This document shows, piece after piece, positions 63,425 to 64,000 of a stretch of 64,000 nucleotides of DNA (within the stretch, counting starts at the first letter, position 1; every line of letters begins with the position of its first letter). The DNA comes from JBMYRH01 sp049602155. Its GTDB lineage: Bacteria > Myxococcota_A > UBA9042 > PHBI01 > JBMYRH01. The stretch spans positions 124,001 through 188,000 of the forward strand of contig JBMYRH010000007.1 in the NCBI GenBank assembly GCA_049602155.1, given 5' to 3'. The translations under genes were made by a program, and so were the position numbers. The notes below the pieces were generated by a model. It did not search any database. It had not been told where the DNA came from and worked only from the letters and a program-made list of their open reading frames with translations.

Positions 63425-64000
63425 AGGGCGAAGTGCGCTGAGAGCAAGAGGGCGTCGTTATCCAACGAGGCGCCGTAGAGCTCCTCGCGATGTGTGTAGT
63501 CAATCGACACCTTGAAGTGATGTCGGTGCCAGTAGTACTGCAGCCCACCAGTGACCACGAGTTGGTCACCGTTGTTGTCCACGTTGGCGTCGTCGTCGAA
63601 CATCTCGCCACGCAGTGAAATACCGAGTTGCCCGGGCAAGATCATGTAGCCCATCCCGACGATGAGCCCTGAGCGGTCCACCTGGGTCGGGATGGTCTGA
63701 GGTGTGGTGGGATCCTCGACCGGCTCTGAAGTGTCCGAGATATACTCACTGATGAGGTGAAAGCCGTAGGCCTTGAGCATCATGTCAGCGCTCCACGCGG
63801 TCGCCCGAGTTGTAGAGCCCTCGTTGTGCAAGACCGATGTCCCGACCGCGAGGCGAAAGCCGCCCCCATCGAGGTCAGCGATGTCGTCACCGATCCCCCC
63901 AAAGGGCTCAAGGCTGAGCCGCCCAGCGAAGGAGATCTTGTTGAAGCGGTTGCCCTCAAAGACAGCGTTCTCGACGTAGCCCTCATGGAAGTTCGTGTGG
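63421..64000 (-). CDS. Phosphate-selective-porin-like barrel, 5' end outside window
   Basis: The last 192 codons of an outer-membrane porin; the start lies beyond the right edge. Visible strands alternate in the pattern of OprP/OprO-type porins: GRLSLEPFGG, GGGFRLAVGTSV, GFHLISEYISD, IVGMGYMILPGQLGISLRGEMFDD, VVTGGLQYYWHRHHFKVSIDYTHRE. The chain ends in LLLSAHFAL, fitting the last barrel strand. It overlaps the PHP lipoprotein gene by 4 bp. Substrate specificity (phosphate, polyphosphate or other anion) cannot be told from this part. Confidence 0.75.
   Translation of the reverse strand, partial: HTNFHEGYVENAVFEGNRFNKISFAGRLSLEPFGGIGDDIADLDGGGFRLAVGTSVLHNEGSTTRATAWSADMMLKAYGFHLISEYISDTSEPVEDPTTPQTIPTQVDRSGLIVGMGYMILPGQLGISLRGEMFDDDANVDNNGDQLVVTGGLQYYWHRHHFKVSIDYTHREELYGASLDNDALLLSAHFAL

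Overview
The window looks like chromosomal core DNA, roughly 60% G+C by eye, from a diderm bacterium of the Myxococcota/Bradymonadota ('deltaproteobacterial') type. The clues are two outer-membrane proteins of a myxobacterial-looking barrel family, many long Cys-rich lipoproteins with Dictyostelium-type CTDC repeats, MopE-like repeats and lamin-tail domains, a PhaR-type regulator with methylmalonyl-CoA epimerase (polyhydroxyalkanoate and propionate metabolism), and a minor-pilin/PilY1 operon. This placement is inference; there is no rRNA gene in the window. I saw no tRNA, CRISPR array, insertion sequence or phage gene.

Layout. 1-4463 (minus): the rod-shape operon mreB-mreC-mreD-mrdA, with mrdA (PBP2) running off the left edge. 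4.7-9.2 kb: a PpiD/SurA-like periplasmic chaperone, a TPR lipoprotein and hisS. 9.3-13.1 kb (plus): an overlapping unit of a D-cysteine desulfhydrase-like enzyme, a PrsW-type intramembrane protease and a hybrid histidine kinase. 13.1-18.8 kb: a membrane-anchored protein of unknown role, mpl (peptidoglycan recycling) and two outer-membrane barrel proteins. 18.8-25.5 kb: a PhaR-like regulator, a CPBP-type membrane protease, a DksA-like protein with a degenerate zinc finger, an FHA/sigma-54 activator, groES-groEL and methylmalonyl-CoA epimerase. 25.5-36.3 kb (minus): one gene for a secreted Cys-rich mosaic protein of about 3,574 residues. 36.7-41.5 kb (plus): a second barrel paralog followed by argH and lysA. 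41.6-48.9 kb (plus): a type IV pilus minor-pilin operon (fimT/gspH, pilV, pilW, pilX, pilY1 and an extra lipoprotein). 48.9-51.4 kb (minus): an OmpA-domain protein and a lipoprotein with three Ig-like putative repeats. 51.5-55.2 kb (plus): two tandem FadL/OmpP1-like barrels coupled to a beta-propeller lipoprotein. 55.2-64.0 kb (minus): a translationally coupled porin, PHP-domain lipoprotein and four-LTD lipoprotein, with the porin running off the right edge.

Together the genes describe cell shape and wall synthesis, envelope protein folding, regulated intramembrane signalling, and a heavy investment in surface and outer-membrane proteins. The candidates for undescribed biology are (i) a zinc-ribbon-like Cys-rich insertion in PBP2, (ii) the giant Cys-rich mosaic surface protein, (iii) the porin-PHP hydrolase-LTD lipoprotein operon, which reads like a surface capture-and-cleavage system, and (iv) the FadL pair with its propeller lipoprotein. 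Gene packing is tight: several convergent pairs are separated by only 3-12 bp, many same-strand genes overlap by 4 bp, and TTG or GTG starts with good Shine-Dalgarno sequences are common.
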